A stretch of 64,000 bases of DNA, taken from contig NZ_CP030127.1 of assembly GCF_003568845.1 (NCBI RefSeq), positions 1 to 64,000 on the forward strand, read 5' to 3'. The notes below the pieces were generated by a model. That model searched no databases and was not told where the DNA came from. It saw only the letters and a program-made list of their open reading frames with translations. This document shows, piece by piece, positions 34,409 through 43,622 of the stretch. This DNA comes from Indioceanicola profundi (GTDB lineage: Bacteria; Pseudomonadota; Alphaproteobacteria; Azospirillales; Azospirillaceae). Position 1 is the first letter of the stretch. Each line of letters opens with the position of its first letter. The position numbers and the translations under genes were made by a program.

Positions 34409-35224
34409 TCAGCGCCGGCGCAAGGCGACGATGTTCTGATACGCATATATTTCGCAGGTTGCGGGCACATACTGCTTTACTTCCAGCAGCTTCCCGCCAG
34501 GAAGCAGCCGGTAGATTTTGTATCCCTGGAGCAAATCCCAGAACTTTTTGAAAGTGGCGCCACTGAAGACATTCATTTCGTTGAACTCGAAGAGAACCGC
34601 ATCGATCCGGCCTTGTTTCAGCATTTCTCCCGCGCCCAAGAGGCATTTCAGTTCATTGCCCTCGGTATCGATCTTCAGCAAGGATATCCGTTCCACCCCA
34701 TTCTTCCGGCAGTATTCGTCCAGGGTGAGGACTGGCACGCTCAGTGCCTTCACCTCGCTGTTGCGCAGATCCGAAATGGCCTCCTTGTAGAGGGACGCGT
34801 GCGAGCTACCCTCCTGGTCACTGTAGTCGTAGAGCGACAGTTCACCCCTGCATTCACCGACGGCAGCCTGGATGCAGGTGACCGATGAGGATCTCAGCCC
34901 ATCGGACAGGCGGCTGAAATTCTTCGGGTGGGGCTCGAAGGCATGAATCCTTACGCCCGGAACCTCCTTGGTGAGGAATTGCGCATACCTGCCGACATTT
35001 GCGCCGACGTCGAACACGACGGCATCCGGCACATGCTTTACGTATGCCACGCTCCAGGCTTCCTCGCCGGACAGCTCTTCGGACTCGTAGTTCATCACGC
35101 CGAGCCCTCTCAGGGAGAGGAGATGGATGAACGTGTTCAGCTTCTGCGTCGACGGGCGCGCCATGGCGCGCGCCCAGCTCCTCTGTAGCCAGCCACTGAC
35201 GTGAACTTTGATGGACTTGCTCAT
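34409..35224 (-). CDS. FkbM family methyltransferase
   Basis: The 271-residue protein has motif I AVVFDVGANVGRYAQFL (about residues 68-84), the HAFEPHPKNFSRL loop binding SAM, and ISLLKIDTEGNELKCLLGA (about residues 178-196), which define FkbM proteins. These O-methylate sugars or other metabolites. It is at the downstream end of a minus-strand gene run with the flippase and rmlAB, and lies 97 bases from the IS boundary. It may methylate a deoxysugar of the repeat unit. With the two methyltransferases near 24 kb, three methylation functions are present in the cluster. Confidence 0.88.
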   Translation of the reverse strand: MSKSIKVHVSGWLQRSWARAMARPSTQKLNTFIHLLSLRGLGVMNYESEELSGEEAWSVAYVKHVPDAVVFDVGANVGRYAQFLTKEVPGVRIHAFEPHPKNFSRLSDGLRSSSVTCIQAAVGECRGELSLYDYSDQEGSSHASLYKEAISDLRNSEVKALSVPVLTLDEYCRKNGVERISLLKIDTEGNELKCLLGAGEMLKQGRIDAVLFEFNEMNVFSGATFKKFWDLLQGYKIYRLLPGGKLLEVKQYVPATCEIYAYQNIVALRRR

Positions 35225-35290
35225 TTGTATTCCTCGATCTGCAAGGATGTGGCGGGGCTGGCTGTGAATGGCTTTGTAGGTGCTGGTCGT

Positions 35291-36628
35291 TCAGGCCGTG
35301 CGGTCGGCCTTCAGCGATCGGTACAGGTCGGCAACCTGTCGCGCGGCTCCCAAAGGGCTGAAAGCCCTGAGCTTCATCGCGAACATGTCGCGCGTGGCAT
35401 TATGAACGAGGTCATAGAACAATGCCGCCGCCGCCTGGGACATGATGGTCGCGTAGGCAGCACCCATGATCCCGTAGGAAGGTATCAGCAAGAGGTTCAG
35501 CACGACGTTCATGAATGCGCCGGCAAGTGTTCTCTGCAAGCTGAGATCCGAACGATTATCGAGGATCAGCGCCTTCCCACTGGCGACGCCCAGGAACACG
35601 AACAACGAGCCCCAGATGTGGGTGGCCAGGACCGGGCCCGCCGCCGCATATGCCGGACCGAACAACAGCACCGTTACCCAGCCGGACAGAAACGTTACGG
35701 GGACCGCGACGGCGAACGAGATTCCCACCATCAGGCGGTACAAAGCTTGTAGCCTGTCCCGGTAGGCCTGTTCGGACACGGCCCGGGCGGCGATGATGGC
35801 GGGGAAGACCGAGTTTATGACGGCTGTCGCCAGGAAATACCATGATTCGCTGAGTCGAACCGCCGCGGAATAGACGCCCACGGCCTCTTCCCCGATCATC
35901 CGACCGAGCATGATCTGGTCCGTCTTGATGTAGACGAGCACAGCGACATTGGCCAGAATCAGGGGCCAGGCGTCGTGGAGCAGAGCCCGCGCCCGAGCCC
36001 AGCCAAACTCCCAGTCCCGGAGCCGGTTCTGCTTTCGGGAATAAACAATCAGCAGGGCCGCGCTGGTGAAGGTTGCTTCGGCGAGCGCAGCATATGCGAA
36101 GGCTGTGACGCCGGCGTCGAGGAAAATCAGGGTGAGCCGGATACCGGCGACCGCGGCCACGGCCCCTGTTTCGGCCCAGACGACGTATTTCGAGTTGACC
36201 TGGGCTTCAAACCAGTACTTCACCGCTTCGGATGCCCTGAGTACCAGGGTGATGCTGAGAATTGCGGCGATGGACTGGGCCAGGGTGTCATTCGGCTCCG
36301 TCATGAGCACGGAAATGTTGACCACCGCGGCCGCGAAGAAGCCGCCGGCCAGTTGCAGCATGAATGCCGTGCCAAGGGTCTGGTCTCTTTGATCTGGAGA
36401 CCGCACCAGATTTCGCACAACGACTTCGTACAGCCCCATGCTCGCCAGGGCGCCCGCGAGGGTAACGATGGCCTGAAGGTAGCTGAACAGGCCGAAGTCG
36501 CGTGGACCGAGATGACGGGCGATCCAAATGCCGACGACCACGCCCAGCCCCAGGCGCAGAACTTGACCGCTGAGCAACCAGCTAATGTTCGAAAGGGCCT
36601 TCACCAGTTGCGTGCGCTGCTGCAACAT
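35291..36628 (-). CDS. Wzx-like polysaccharide flippase
   Basis: The ATG at 36628 gives 445 residues with about twelve to fourteen membrane helices and the N-terminal pattern LSGQVLRLGLGVVVGIWIARHLGPRDFGLFSYL typical of the MATE/PST oligosaccharide flippases. It should move undecaprenyl-linked repeat units across the inner membrane for Wzy. It lies between rmlA (112 bases upstream) and the FkbM methyltransferase (67 bases downstream) on the minus strand. Together with the Wzy-like and Wzz-like genes 5 kb away it completes a Wzx/Wzy assembly route. Confidence 0.88.
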   Translation of the reverse strand: MLQQRTQLVKALSNISWLLSGQVLRLGLGVVVGIWIARHLGPRDFGLFSYLQAIVTLAGALASMGLYEVVVRNLVRSPDQRDQTLGTAFMLQLAGGFFAAAVVNISVLMTEPNDTLAQSIAAILSITLVLRASEAVKYWFEAQVNSKYVVWAETGAVAAVAGIRLTLIFLDAGVTAFAYAALAEATFTSAALLIVYSRKQNRLRDWEFGWARARALLHDAWPLILANVAVLVYIKTDQIMLGRMIGEEAVGVYSAAVRLSESWYFLATAVINSVFPAIIAARAVSEQAYRDRLQALYRLMVGISFAVAVPVTFLSGWVTVLLFGPAYAAAGPVLATHIWGSLFVFLGVASGKALILDNRSDLSLQRTLAGAFMNVVLNLLLIPSYGIMGAAYATIMSQAAAALFYDLVHNATRDMFAMKLRAFSPLGAARQVADLYRSLKADRTA

Positions 36629-36739
36629 CGGTACGAGGTGCGCTATGGCCCCGCGCCAGCCCCGGATCGACCCGGGTGCGCTACGGGGCGGATGTGACGG
36701 GCTCATGGAACCATCTGTCTGCGGGCGGTTTGGAGAGGG

Positions 36740-37606
36740 TCATCCCTCGGCAACAGTCCTGAGATACCGTCCATATTCAGACTTGGCATAGCGCTCCGCC
36801 AATTTGGCAAGCTGCTCCCGGTCGATGAATTTGGCCCGGTAGGCCACCTCCTCAAGGCAGGCGATCTTCAGGTTCTGGCGGCGCTCCACGGATGCGACGA
36901 AGTTGTTGGCGTCGAGCAGCGCGTCGGGCGTGCCAGTATCCAGCCACGCTATGCCGCGGCCGAGCAACTCCACCGTCAGGGACTGCTCCGCAAGATACAG
37001 CTTGTTGAGGTCGGTGATCTCCAGCTCCCCGCGCGGGGACGGCTTTAGGCTCTTTGCCTTTTGGACAGCGGTGTGGTCGTAGAAATAGAGGCCCGTGACG
37101 GCATAGCGCGATTTGGGCCGGACCGGCTTTTCCTCAAGCGACAGCACGCTGCCGTCGCGGTCGAATTCGACGACGCCGTAGCGCTCGGGATCGGCAACCT
37201 GATAGCCGAACACCTTTGCGCCGCGCTCGATTTTGGTCGCCCGCTGAAGTACGTCGATCAACCCGTCGCCGAAGAACACGTTATCGCCGAGGATCAGGCA
37301 GGAGGGCGACCCTGCCAGAAACGCCTCCGCAATCAGGAAGGCCTGGGCCAATCCGTCGGGAGAGGGCTGCTCCGCATAGGACAGGGAGACGCCCCATTGA
37401 GCGCCATCGCCCAGAAGGTCCTTGAACGCCGCGCTGTCCCGCGGTGTCGTGATGATCAGGATCTCCCGGATACCGGCAAGCATCAGCATCGATAGCGGAT
37501 AATAGATCATCGGCTTATCGTAGATCGGCAAGAGCTGCTTGCTAACGGTGTGCGTGATGGGATGCAGACGGGACCCCGAGCCTCCCGCGAGAATGATGCC
37601 CTTCAT
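36740..37606 (-). CDS. rmlA: Glucose-1-phosphate thymidylyltransferase
   Basis: The 288-residue protein has the nucleotide-binding start [29 protein letters not shown], with [13 protein letters not shown] (about residue 108), [16 protein letters not shown] and the C-terminal [15 protein letters not shown] block. It makes dTDP-glucose from dTTP and glucose-1-phosphate. The length matches the family, so this copy is intact, in contrast with the frameshifted second copy at 52566-53439. It is followed on the minus strand by the flippase gene and preceded by rmlB (88 bases). Confidence 0.94.
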   Translation of the reverse strand: MKGIILAGGSGSRLHPITHTVSKQLLPIYDKPMIYYPLSMLMLAGIREILIITTPRDSAAFKDLLGDGAQWGVSLSYAEQPSPDGLAQAFLIAEAFLAGSPSCLILGDNVFFGDGLIDVLQRATKIERGAKVFGYQVADPERYGVVEFDRDGSVLSLEEKPVRPKSRYAVTGLYFYDHTAVQKAKSLKPSPRGELEITDLNKLYLAEQSLTVELLGRGIAWLDTGTPDALLDANNFVASVERRQNLKIACLEEVAYRAKFIDREQLAKLAERYAKSEYGRYLRTVAEG

Positions 37607-37694
37607 CTGAACTTAGGCTCCTCAAGCTCGGACGTCCGCGGACGCCGTACGACAGGTAATTACGCAGTGTACTGTGTCCAGCGGCCTTCCCGAA

Positions 37695-38771
37695 TCAGGC
37701 CTTCGCCTTGGCAGCGCCGAGGCCGAGCCGCTGGCCGGCGCCGGATCGTTCCCAGAGCGGCCTCCACCAGGCCTCGTTCGCAAAGTACCAGTCGACCGTG
37801 CGCGCGAGACCTTCCTCGAAGGTCACGGTCGGTGCGATGCCCAGTTCCCTGCTCGCCTTCGCGTCATCAATGGCGTAGCGCAGATCATGGCCGGGCCGGT
37901 CGGCGACGTAGGTGATCAGTTCGGCGTGGCGGAAGCCGTCGCCGCGTGGATCACGCTCGTCCAGCAATGCGCAGATCGTCCTCACCACGTCAATGTTGCG
38001 CCGCTCGCTCCGGCCGCCGATGTTGTAGCTCTCACCCGGACGGCCGTGGGTCAGGATCCTATGCAGGGCCCGCGCATGGTCTTCGACGAACAGCCAGTCG
38101 CGGATGTTCTCCCCCTTGCCATAAACCGGCAGCGGCTTCTTGTGCAGGGCGCTCAGGATCACGAGGGGAATGAGCTTTTCTGGAAATTGCCGGGGACCGT
38201 AGTTGTTCGAGCAGTTCGAGATCAGCGTGGGTAGGCCGTAGGTGTGATGCCAGGCGCGCACCAGATGATCCGAGGCGGCCTTGCTGGCCGAGTAGGGGGA
38301 ATTGGGCCGGTAGGGTGTATCCTCGGTGAAATACCCCTCAGCGCCCAGGCTGCCGAAGACCTCGTCAGTGGAGATATGCAGGAAGCGGAAGTCCGCGCGG
38401 TCCCGATCCGCAAGACCTCGCCAGTAGGCGGTCGCCGCCTGAAGAAGGACCGAGGTACCAACCACATTGGTCCGAATGAAGGCGACAGGACCATCGATGG
38501 AGCGGTCGACGTGCGTTTCGGCGGCTAGGTGCAGAACTGCACAGGGCCGGTAGCGGTCCATCAGCGAAACGATGGATGGCGCATCACAGATATCGACTTT
38601 CTCGAAGGTGTAGCGCGGATGGTTGGACACCTCCGACAATGTCGCGAGATCGGCGGCATAGGTTAGAGCGTCGACATTGACGACACGCAGATCGGCGTCG
38701 AGCAGATGGCGCACGGTGGCTGAGCCGATGAAGCCGGCTCCTCCCGTAACAACGACCGTATTTCTGTCCAC
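37695..38771 (-). CDS. rmlB: dTDP-glucose 4,6-dehydratase
   Basis: The 358-residue SDR has [15 protein letters not shown] (about residues 10-24), [14 protein letters not shown] with the Thr-Asp-Glu triad (about residue 133) and [12 protein letters not shown] with the active-site Tyr. It also has the dTDP-binding [15 protein letters not shown]. It converts dTDP-glucose to dTDP-4-keto-6-deoxyglucose. A second rmlB at 53493-54487 is frameshifted, so this copy is probably the functional one. No rmlC is visible, so the intermediate may be used by the aminotransferase route instead of rhamnose. Confidence 0.94.
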   Translation of the reverse strand: MDRNTVVVTGGAGFIGSATVRHLLDADLRVVNVDALTYAADLATLSEVSNHPRYTFEKVDICDAPSIVSLMDRYRPCAVLHLAAETHVDRSIDGPVAFIRTNVVGTSVLLQAATAYWRGLADRDRADFRFLHISTDEVFGSLGAEGYFTEDTPYRPNSPYSASKAASDHLVRAWHHTYGLPTLISNCSNNYGPRQFPEKLIPLVILSALHKKPLPVYGKGENIRDWLFVEDHARALHRILTHGRPGESYNIGGRSERRNIDVVRTICALLDERDPRGDGFRHAELITYVADRPGHDLRYAIDDAKASRELGIAPTVTFEEGLARTVDWYFANEAWWRPLWERSGAGQRLGLGAAKAKA

Positions 38772-38863
38772 CGCTCCTCCTGACCGCCCAAGGGCGGCTC
38801 CCTCTATATCGCCAATTTTCCACTCACGCGGAACAAGGGCCCTGATGAATCCGGCTGTGGGCC

Positions 38864-38923
38864 GCTATGCATCCGGGATAGGGGCACGAGTTGCATGTGT
38901 CGCCCTGGCCTTGGATGCATAGC
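38864..38923. repeat. 11-bp perfect inverted repeat
   Basis: GCTATGCATCC at 38864-38874 and GGATGCATAGC at 38913-38923, separated by 38 bases, lie between the gmd stop and the rmlB start (both minus strand). Each arm contains the palindrome ATGCAT. Possible protein-binding site or transcript hairpin; function unknown. Confidence 0.6.
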
Positions 38924-38932
38924 GTCTTAAGG

Positions 38933-40027
38933 TCACTGTTTGGGAATGGCGCCCGGCGCGTGCTCGTGCGCGTCCCGCAGGGTCGGATCGGCCATCAGCT
39001 CCATGTCGGCCCGCATCATTTCCGCCACCAGTTCGCTGAAGGAGGTGCGCGGCGTCCAGCCGAGCTTTTCCTTCGCCTTCGTCGCATCGCCCAGCAGCAG
39101 ATCGACTTCCGTCGGACGGAAGTAGCGTGGATCGATCTCCACCAGGACCTTTCCAGTCGCCGTGTCGATCCCCTTCTCCTCCACGCCGCTGCCGGTCCAT
39201 TCGATAGTGCGGCCGGTATGGCTGAATGCCAGCTCGACAAATTCGCGGACCGGGTGGGTTTCGCCCGTTGCCAGCACGAAATCGTCAGGCTTGGGCTGCT
39301 GCAAGATCATCCACATGCCTTCAACATAGTCGCGGGCATGGCCCCAGTCGCGACGGGCATCCAGATTTCCCAGGAAGAGCTTTTCCTGGACGCCAGCATG
39401 GATGGCTGCCACGGCGCGCGAAATCTTGCGGGTCACGAACGTAGAGCCACGCAGCGGGCTCTCATGGTTGAACAGGATGCCGTTGGAGGCATGCATCCCG
39501 TAAGCTTCGCGGTAATTGACCGTGATCCAGTAAGCATAGAGCTTCGCCGCCGCATAGGGGCTGCGCGGGTAGAAAGGCGTGGTCTCACGTTGCGGCGTCT
39601 CCTGGACCAAGCCATAGAGTTCCGAGGTGGACGCCTGGTAGAAGCGGGTTCGGTCCTGGAGCTTCAGGATACGAATCGCTTCGAGCAGGCGTAGAGTGCC
39701 GATGCCATCGGCATTGGCCGTGTATTCCGGCGTATCAAAGCTGACCTGGACGTGGCTCTGGGCACCGAGATTGTAGATCTCGTCCGGCTGTGTTTCCTGG
39801 ATGAGGCGGATCAGATTCGTGGAGTCCGTCAGATCGCCGTAATGCAGGTGGAAGCTGCTGGACGCCTCATGCGGATCACGGTACAGGCCGTTGATCCGCT
39901 CAGAATTGAACGATGAAGAGCGGCGCTTCACACCGTGAACGGTGTAGCCCTTGTTCAGAAGAAAGTGGGCCAGATAGGCCCCGTCTTGGCCAGTGATACC
40001 CGTGATCAGTGCCACTTTTGCGGACAT
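38933..40027 (-). CDS. gmd: GDP-mannose 4,6-dehydratase
   Basis: The 364-residue protein has [19 protein letters not shown] (about residues 9-27), the family block [25 protein letters not shown], and the Tyr-Lys pair in [10 protein letters not shown]. It makes GDP-4-keto-6-deoxy-mannose from the GDP-mannose produced with ManC (16666). The enzyme downstream in the pathway, Fcl, is intact at 21776, while a degenerate fcl lies directly upstream of gmd on the same strand at 40140-40809. That suggests the original gmd-fcl pair was here. Confidence 0.95.
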   Translation of the reverse strand: MSAKVALITGITGQDGAYLAHFLLNKGYTVHGVKRRSSSFNSERINGLYRDPHEASSSFHLHYGDLTDSTNLIRLIQETQPDEIYNLGAQSHVQVSFDTPEYTANADGIGTLRLLEAIRILKLQDRTRFYQASTSELYGLVQETPQRETTPFYPRSPYAAAKLYAYWITVNYREAYGMHASNGILFNHESPLRGSTFVTRKISRAVAAIHAGVQEKLFLGNLDARRDWGHARDYVEGMWMILQQPKPDDFVLATGETHPVREFVELAFSHTGRTIEWTGSGVEEKGIDTATGKVLVEIDPRYFRPTEVDLLLGDATKAKEKLGWTPRTSFSELVAEMMRADMELMADPTLRDAHEHAPGAIPKQ

Positions 40028-40139
40028 TACGCGCTCTCCGATTGATGAATGGCAAGCCGGCGAACCCGGAACGAACCATTCAGGCAGATGAGATGACCCG
40101 AACTTGCCTAGATTTTATGTGAATATGCTTGATTGTTCG

Positions 40140-40809
40140 TTACGCGGCCCGCAGCGATTCAGCGTGCTCGAGGCAGCATGCATAGGTGTCGGCGATGCCC
40201 TTTTGCAAGTCGATCCTAGCCTTCCAGCCCCGGGCATTGATGCGGCTGACGCAGGAGCTCGCGAGGCGTACCGCCCGGCCTGCTGATGTCGAAGTGGAAT
40301 GTGCCGTCCCAGCCCACCGTGCCGGCAATGATGCGGGCCAGTTTGGCGATGGATACGTCCTCGCGGACCCCAACATTGATCGTGTCTTCCTCGGAGTTGG
40401 TTTTCGGCAGATGGCTGCAGGCACCTGCCAAGTTGTCGACATGCAGGAACTCCCGGCGCGGCGTTCCCTTACCCCAGAGTTCGACGTCCTTTAACCTGTC
40501 TTGCTTGGCGAAATGAATCCTGCGCAGTAAGGACGGAAGAACATGGCCGGTCTCTCGATCGAAATTATCGTTCGAGCCATACAGGTTCGTCGGCATGGCT
40601 GAAATGATCTCGCAGCCATATTGCCGCCGGTAGGCTTGGCAGAGCTTGATCCCCGCGACCTTGGCGATGGAGTAGCACTCTTTAGCCAGTCGCCGGACGA
40701 TAGCGGAGCCGACCATGCCGCCTTCGCCTGCAACCCAGACCCGCCGACCCGCAAGAGAAAACGGGCTGATTACGCCGGAGATAGCAGGCACGGCTCCAGT
40801 TCGTAGCAT
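40140..40809 (-). pseudogene. fcl: Degenerate GDP-L-fucose synthase copy
   Basis: The reading frame 40809-40216 aligns with the intact Fcl at 21776, but about 110 residues are missing between [12 protein letters not shown] and YSIAKVAGIKLC. The missing part includes the catalytic Ser of SSCIYP. Downstream, TPRELL is followed by a two-base loss (CTGCGTCAGC where CTGGACGTCAGC is expected), which moves the remaining SRINARGWKARIDLQKGIADTY into another frame ending at 40140. Both lesions mean no active enzyme. It lies 112 bases upstream of gmd, consistent with a former fcl-gmd operon whose fcl function was taken over by the other copy. Confidence 0.85.
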
Positions 40810-41072
40810 TTGGAACTCCGGGCTGAACGCGGCAACTCAGAAAGTGCTGATGCTGAAACGTGAATCTCACGCCTTTCGGACGCAATCACTACCGCGGCAG
40901 GCGGCCAATAGCAACGGGCAGCAGCTTGAAAACCTATCCGAAGAGCAGCGCCACCCAACCGAACGTGTTAGCCCCACCCCGCGGCCTTTTCGGTAGCTGA
41001 TGACAAAGCAGCTATCATTTCAGCTTCAAATGCATGGCCGCACCTCTTCGACAAAGCGCTTCGGCCTGATGC
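40810..41072. other. Intergenic region, no gene seen
   Basis: About 260 bases between the 3' end of the YjbH-like gene and the fcl pseudogene. I see only short ORFs without coding character, and no convincing terminator or promoter. Confidence 0.4.
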
Positions 41073-43622
41073 TCAGTCCAGCAACCTCTCCCAGTCCTGT
41101 CGGATATATGTTTCGCCGCCCGCCCATGCAGCGCCCAGGAGGGAGCCACGCGTCGCGAGGATCTGGCCGCCATCCCGGGTCAGGGGGCGGTACAACCATG
41201 AAAGCGAGCCACGTACTGATCTGACGAGCAACTGGTCCAACGGGACAGTAATATAAAAGCCCTTGTCGAAGCGGCCTTCGCCGAATTCCTCGGGCGGGAC
41301 ATCAGTGAAAGTGGCGAAGGCACCGATGGTGATGCCGCTGTCGAACGTGCGGGAAAGCTCGAACGTAGCGCCGACGTCGCCCGCAAGGTAACGCCCCGCG
41401 CGCACACCGATATTCACGTCCAGCGGTTCGTAATAGTAGAAGCCGCTGACATGACCGGTCACGACATCGTAGTCGCGGAAGTCGAATCTCTGATCGTAAT
41501 CGCGCTGCTTGACCCAGTTCAGATCGGCGCCGATGGCCCAATTCGCGTTGATGGGGCGGTACATCAACTCGCCGCCGACACCGCCGAACATTTCCTCCAG
41601 CAGTCCGCCGTACACGCGCCCGAACAATTCAGGCGTGACGTTGAACGCGTACTCGCCCTGCAGATTGATTAGAGCTGTATCTCCTTCCCGGAGATAGGCG
41701 GCGATATCGGAGCGGACATGCGGCAGGACACTGTCCGACGGGACCCGCATCTTATCGAAGTTGTTGTAGATGTCGACGCCGACGCTTCCGGACAAGCTCA
41801 ATCCCCGACCGAACTGGACGGCGGCACCGGCACGCGCCCAAACTTGGTAGAGGAAGAAGGCTTCAGGCCGCCCAATGGACTGACGGAAACCCGGCCGAAG
41901 GGTCCAGCTGAAGGTCGGATAAACATCGTTGCGGACCGGGGCGTCGCGAAGCGTCAGGGGTGGCGGCATGATCCGCGTGTGCGACCAGATCTCTTCGACG
42001 GACCCTCTCCCGTCCAGTGTAAGCGCCCCTTCCAGGTCGCTACGCAGCAGCGACACCTCGGCCACTTCCATGCCCCGCTCGATCAGGACCAGGGAAAGCT
42101 CCTCATATTCCGGCGGAAGGAGGTTTGCGGCGACGCGGACTGCCCGACCGATTCCGCGGGCGGTTTCGCGATAGCGGTTCTGCGACATGAATATCTGGGC
42201 CTTCGGCGCCGAGAAATCGCCTGCGAACGCGAAAATGCCCTGCTGACGCAGATCCTTTGTCAGCTTTTCCCAAAGCTCGTCGCTGATCCCCGTCTGGCCG
42301 ACAGGCACTCCGATCTCCGCTTCGCCAGAGGCGGGGGATTCCGCCATCTGGTCCGGTAGAGCCGGATCCGGCCTTACTGTGATACGGAAGCGCTCATGCC
42401 CTCCAGACTGCGTCGCCACGTCAACGATGTCCAAGGTGCCGCTCGATTGTGAAAGCAGGTGGCGACCGATCGCGATGGCAGCCGCCACTTCGTCCTTCAG
42501 CGGTTCTCCAGCCAGTCCGATCCATGCACGGCTACCGTCGACCGATGCATCATGAACGAAGTAGCCATGCTGCGCAGCCACCGGTCCGGCAATGGACCGG
42601 ATCTGCACGGCATCTATCCGCGATGCCACAGCGCCGGGTACTGTACCGGACGGTTCGGCCACAAGCAGTCGACCCGGAGCCGGCAGGATAGCGGCGGGCC
42701 GCGGCTGCATCAGTGGCGCCGGCGGATCAATCTTGGGAACGCGGGAGCGCTCGTGAAAGTTTGTCGTCGCTGTGAGGCGGAACATGGCGCGATTGCCACG
42801 CTCCAAGCCAACAGCGGTGTGCAACCAGTCGAAAGGCTGGTACTCGACCGCGACATTCACCGGACTGTCGACATCGAAGCGGTTGCCCAGCGGCTCGAAC
42901 TGATAGCTGTTCGGATCGTATTCGGCCTTCAGGGTGAGACCATCGATCGGCATTTTATAGGAGATGCCGCCGAAGAAGGCAGCCTGTCGGCCAGTGAAGA
43001 AGTCGAGTTCGACCGTTCCGCCGCCGGGGGTGAATGCTTGGCGCTGATCGAACCGGCTGCCGAAAATTCTGAACGGGTTGCTTACATGGTTCCGCGTTGA
43101 CAGGTTACCCCATCCCATGCCGAAGGACAGGTCGATGTCACCGAAACGCTTGTTCGCCACGACATATTCCGACGCGAACAGCCCTGTTCCGCCAATATCA
43201 CGCGCACCGATTGCGATTTGCGGCAGGTTGAGGCTTTCCTGGACGAGGCGGATTTTCAGGTCAACGCCACGATCTTTGAAGCTCTGATTTCCGCTGAATG
43301 TTGGAAAAGGACTGTACAGCCGATTGCGGATATCGGTGTAGCGGAACGTTCCTTCCAGCCAGGGGAAGGGCTGGAAGGTCAGGTAGTAGCGGAGATAAGG
43401 CCAGACCAGGGAACTACCGGCGAAGAAGTCGCCGTCACGCCCGGTCCGGGCAGTCGGCGTCTGAATCAGTCCGACCCCGCCGAAGTCGTTGACCAGAACC
43501 GGCGCCCCAACCTCTTCGGCTGCCACGGCAGCCTGGGCGGAAAGTGCGATTACGGCGGAGGCGGTGGCCAGGAGCCCCCGCCGAGCCTTTAATCCGCCCA
43601 GCCGAAACATCTTGGGAGCCAT
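41073..43622 (-). CDS. YjbH-like outer-membrane polysaccharide-export protein
   Basis: The 849-residue protein has a signal peptide (about residues 1-34) followed by the YjbH start NDFGGVGLIQTPTARTGRDGDF and a long series of alternating beta strands with aromatic ends (WPYLRYYLTFQPFPWLEGTFRYTD), as expected of a barrel. A middle region (about residues 340-560) of mixed alpha/beta is followed by a second barrel-like part ending in PLTRDGGQILATRG. YjbH and GfcD of E. coli belong to exopolysaccharide and capsule operons. Its ATG overlaps the stop of the multi-SLBB protein (ATGA), so the two are coupled and probably work together in export. Confidence 0.85.
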   Translation of the reverse strand: MAPKMFRLGGLKARRGLLATASAVIALSAQAAVAAEEVGAPVLVNDFGGVGLIQTPTARTGRDGDFFAGSSLVWPYLRYYLTFQPFPWLEGTFRYTDIRNRLYSPFPTFSGNQSFKDRGVDLKIRLVQESLNLPQIAIGARDIGGTGLFASEYVVANKRFGDIDLSFGMGWGNLSTRNHVSNPFRIFGSRFDQRQAFTPGGGTVELDFFTGRQAAFFGGISYKMPIDGLTLKAEYDPNSYQFEPLGNRFDVDSPVNVAVEYQPFDWLHTAVGLERGNRAMFRLTATTNFHERSRVPKIDPPAPLMQPRPAAILPAPGRLLVAEPSGTVPGAVASRIDAVQIRSIAGPVAAQHGYFVHDASVDGSRAWIGLAGEPLKDEVAAAIAIGRHLLSQSSGTLDIVDVATQSGGHERFRITVRPDPALPDQMAESPASGEAEIGVPVGQTGISDELWEKLTKDLRQQGIFAFAGDFSAPKAQIFMSQNRYRETARGIGRAVRVAANLLPPEYEELSLVLIERGMEVAEVSLLRSDLEGALTLDGRGSVEEIWSHTRIMPPPLTLRDAPVRNDVYPTFSWTLRPGFRQSIGRPEAFFLYQVWARAGAAVQFGRGLSLSGSVGVDIYNNFDKMRVPSDSVLPHVRSDIAAYLREGDTALINLQGEYAFNVTPELFGRVYGGLLEEMFGGVGGELMYRPINANWAIGADLNWVKQRDYDQRFDFRDYDVVTGHVSGFYYYEPLDVNIGVRAGRYLAGDVGATFELSRTFDSGITIGAFATFTDVPPEEFGEGRFDKGFYITVPLDQLLVRSVRGSLSWLYRPLTRDGGQILATRGSLLGAAWAGGETYIRQDWERLLD

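Noticed and set aside
33192-34439. A 415-codon plus-strand frame across the IS3 element
   Set aside because: It runs antisense to the transposase genes and no family pattern is visible.
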